Source: an uncultured Bacteroidota bacterium (lineage in GTDB: Bacteria; Bacteroidota; Bacteroidia; Chitinophagales; Chitinophagaceae). From it: DNA of 7,371 bases. Where the stretch lies: NCBI GenBank assembly GCA_946479055.1, contig CAMLEX010000236.1:1-7371 (forward strand), in the 5' to 3' direction. Position 1 is the first letter of the stretch, and the number at the start of each line of letters is the position of its first letter. The notes beneath the pieces were generated by a model. The model made no database searches and had not been told where the DNA came from. It saw only the letters and a program-made list of their open reading frames with translations. The position numbers and the translations under genes were made by a program. Below, one piece after another: positions 6,430 through 7,371 of this stretch.

Positions 6430-6864
6430 TTACCATTCTTTTGTATCAAACTCGTTGTCGATTCCTTCAAATAAATCCTTTTCAGGCTTAGCTCCTTTCT
6501 TTATCGCAGCTTTAAATTGTTTATCCCATGTTGACAGGTCTGTATTAATAGATGTTTCCTTAGCCTGAAGAATAACAATAACGCCATCGCCAGCTTGTAT
6601 CTGAATATCAGAATTGGGTTTTATGCCGGCAGTTTCTATTACCTGGTTGTTGAGAATTACCCCTCGCGAGTTACCAATGGCACGAATACGGGAAGTATAG
6701 GACGCTGCAGGCTCTTCAACATGACTGGTTTTTCCTCGTATTACATATTCTGATCTACGTACTACATGTTGCTTACCGCCTTTAACAGTCCATTTATTGT
6801 CCTCTGCTAATCTGGATTTTCCAGCAGCACTTTTTTTACCACCCGACTTTTTTTTATCTGCCAT
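6430..6864 (-). CDS. mazE: MazE-like antitoxin with AbrB/SpoVT domain and basic N-terminal extension
   Basis: A 144-residue antitoxin and probable autorepressor. Residues 56-102 form a swapped-hairpin AbrB/SpoVT DNA-binding domain, with the typical R-A-I-G-N-S-R-G-V-I core (61-70). The C-terminus ends DTKEW, much like E. coli MazE (DKEVW), whose tail binds and blocks MazF. The protein is far longer than E. coli MazE (about 82 residues) because of a 55-residue extension. This begins Lys/Gly/Ser-rich (1-18), followed by a strand-like stretch with KWTVKGG (24-30). M1 is the only methionine, so no shorter ATG start exists. AAGGA at 6875-6871, 6 nt before the ATG, supports this start and is unusual for the phylum. 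The extension might add non-specific DNA contacts or a degradation tag; that is conjecture. The gene is first in the operon and directly precedes the toxin. Confidence 0.88.
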   Translation of the reverse strand: MADKKKSGGKKSAAGKSRLAEDNKWTVKGGKQHVVRRSEYVIRGKTSHVEEPAASYTSRIRAIGNSRGVILNNQVIETAGIKPNSDIQIQAGDGVIVILQAKETSINTDLSTWDKQFKAAIKKGAKPEKDLFEGIDNEFDTKEW

Positions 6865-6881
6865 AAAATATCCTTATTCTT

Positions 6882-6913
6882 CAAAGTTATAACAAATGTT
6901 ATAACAAGTCAAA
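6882..6913 (-). promoter_or_regulatory. Consensus Bacteroidota promoter of the toxin-antitoxin operon
   Basis: Read leftward, TTTG (6913-6910) is followed after exactly 20 nt by TAACTTTG (6889-6882), a full match to TAnnTTTG. Transcription should begin near 6875, giving a leader of only about 11 nt and placing the AAGGA ribosome site at its 5' end. This is the best promoter match in the window. Confidence 0.8.
6886..6905. promoter_or_regulatory. Tandem palindromic operator of the toxin-antitoxin operon
   Basis: The perfect 8-bp palindrome GTTATAAC occurs twice, at 6886-6893 and 6898-6905, separated by AAAT, so the copies recur every 12 bp. One copy overlaps the -7 element and the other lies in the spacer, where a bound repressor would block RNA polymerase. 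The likely ligand is the AbrB-type antitoxin or the antitoxin-toxin complex, as in other mazEF-type operons. The sites are seen directly; the binding protein is inferred. Confidence 0.75.
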
Positions 6914-7151
6914 TGAGGCTAATTTATTAAATAGATATCTCCAGGAAGTTTCGTAAATATGTGACGTTCAAGAGATCAAATCAAAGAATAAACTCTCTTT
7001 GCCCACTTCCGCTTTTTCACGAGGAGACAAATTGCTTTACGTAATGTCATTACAAGTCGTCTTTGGCGGAACACCGGCACCGGTCGCCTGATACGTAACA
7101 AGAGCCTACATTTTATTGCATCGTTTCAGACCATCGGAAATTTTTTATCAA
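6914..7151. other. Intergenic interval between the antitoxin and dehydratase promoters
   Basis: No convincing gene is present in these 238 nt. A rightward frame stays open for 44 codons (6957-7088, stop 7089-7091) and is more G/C-rich than its surroundings, but its only ATG is near the end and it has no recognisable family. Dyads are CAAAGA/TCTTTG (6982-6987 and 6996-7001), GTAATG-T-CATTAC (7041-7053), and ACCGG-CA-CCGGT (7073-7084) flanked by GGCG and CGCC. Their roles are unknown. Confidence 0.5.
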
Positions 7152-7159
7152 TAGTTTTG
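7152..7159 (+). promoter_or_regulatory. -7 promoter element for the dehydratase gene
   Basis: TAGTTTTG matches TAnnTTTG completely and lies 32 nt before the start codon, giving an expected leader of about 26 nt. No TTTG or TTG is found at the ideal upstream distance, so the -33 half is missing or divergent. Confidence 0.55.
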
Positions 7160-7191
7160 CAAAAATAACTTATTAAAAAAAACATACTCTC

Positions 7192-7371
7192 ATGTGGATC
7201 GAAGACAATAATAAACTATACCGCAAATTTCAATTTTCCAATTTCAGCGAAACATTTTCTTTTATGACAAGAGTAGCTCTGGAGGCAGAAAAAATGGATC
7301 ACCATCCTCTATGGACTAATGTTTATAATACCGTTGAAATATGGCTGCAAACACATGATGCCGGCAATATG
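7192..7371 (+). CDS. phhB: Pterin-4a-carbinolamine dehydratase, 3'-truncated by window edge
   Basis: The first 60 codons of a 4a-hydroxytetrahydrobiopterin dehydratase. The enzyme dehydrates the 4a-hydroxypterin left after aromatic amino acid hydroxylation and so helps recycle the pterin cofactor in the cytoplasm. The catalytic signature is present: [11 protein letters not shown], with H37, H38 and P39, then [11 protein letters not shown] with H55 and D56. These match the His-His-Pro and His-Asp residues of the family. The preceding stretch [10 protein letters not shown], followed by F-x-F-M-T-R-V-A, is the usual first strand and helix. Full members are about 75-110 residues, so most of the protein is visible. 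The start is the first ATG after a consensus -7 box, with an A-rich leader and no Shine-Dalgarno. Whether phenylalanine hydroxylase is encoded nearby cannot be seen. The gene symbol is by analogy. Confidence 0.93.
   Translation, partial: MWIEDNNKLYRKFQFSNFSETFSFMTRVALEAEKMDHHPLWTNVYNTVEIWLQTHDAGNM

Noticed and set aside
6429..6470. Longer toxin start at 6470 giving 118 residues
   Set aside because: The extra 14 residues overlap the antitoxin's conserved C-terminal tail and have no family similarity. The ATG at 6428 fits the family N-terminus.
6288..6568. Rightward frames at 6288-6491 and 6386-6568
   Set aside because: Antisense to the well-supported toxin and antitoxin genes.

Overview
The window most likely comes from a member of the Bacteroidota, probably a Chitinophagaceae relative. 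The grounds are protein families typical of that phylum (a stand-alone DsbD-type N-terminal domain next to dsbD, a LytTR regulator, a Bacteroidota-style AAA ATPase), matches to the phylum's promoter consensus (TTTG-N20-TAnnTTTG), mostly absent Shine-Dalgarno sequences and A/T-rich intergenic DNA. This is judged from composition and remembered families, not from a database search.

Positions 1-2575 hold a leftward redox operon in the order: small exported DsbD-alpha-like protein, full-length DsbD, then the start of a LytTR DNA-binding protein cut by the window edge. The N-terminal domain fused to DsbD has lost its cysteine pair, while the separate small protein keeps one. The two probably form one electron relay: DsbD carries electrons across the inner membrane and the small protein accepts them in the periplasm.

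Positions 2576-3168 contain no convincing gene. They hold stem-loops upstream of the redox operon, a leftward intrinsic terminator, a leader-like motif ahead of a 12-codon ORF, and a candidate promoter. At 3169-3402 lies a rightward gene for a two-helix membrane protein of unknown function.

Positions 3563-5758 carry a leftward 731-residue protein. It joins about eleven YD-like repeats to a middle domain I do not recognise and a C-terminal AAA ATPase module. This is the most unusual gene here.

Positions 5759-6113 are gene-poor and contain a palindromic intergenic repeat. Positions 6114-6864 encode a leftward MazE/MazF-type toxin-antitoxin pair with a 1-nt intergenic gap. Its promoter is a near-perfect Bacteroidota consensus overlapped by two copies of the palindrome GTTATAAC, a likely autoregulatory operator. 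The right edge holds a promoter and the first 60 codons of a pterin-4a-carbinolamine dehydratase. No rRNA, tRNA, CRISPR array or insertion sequence was recognised.
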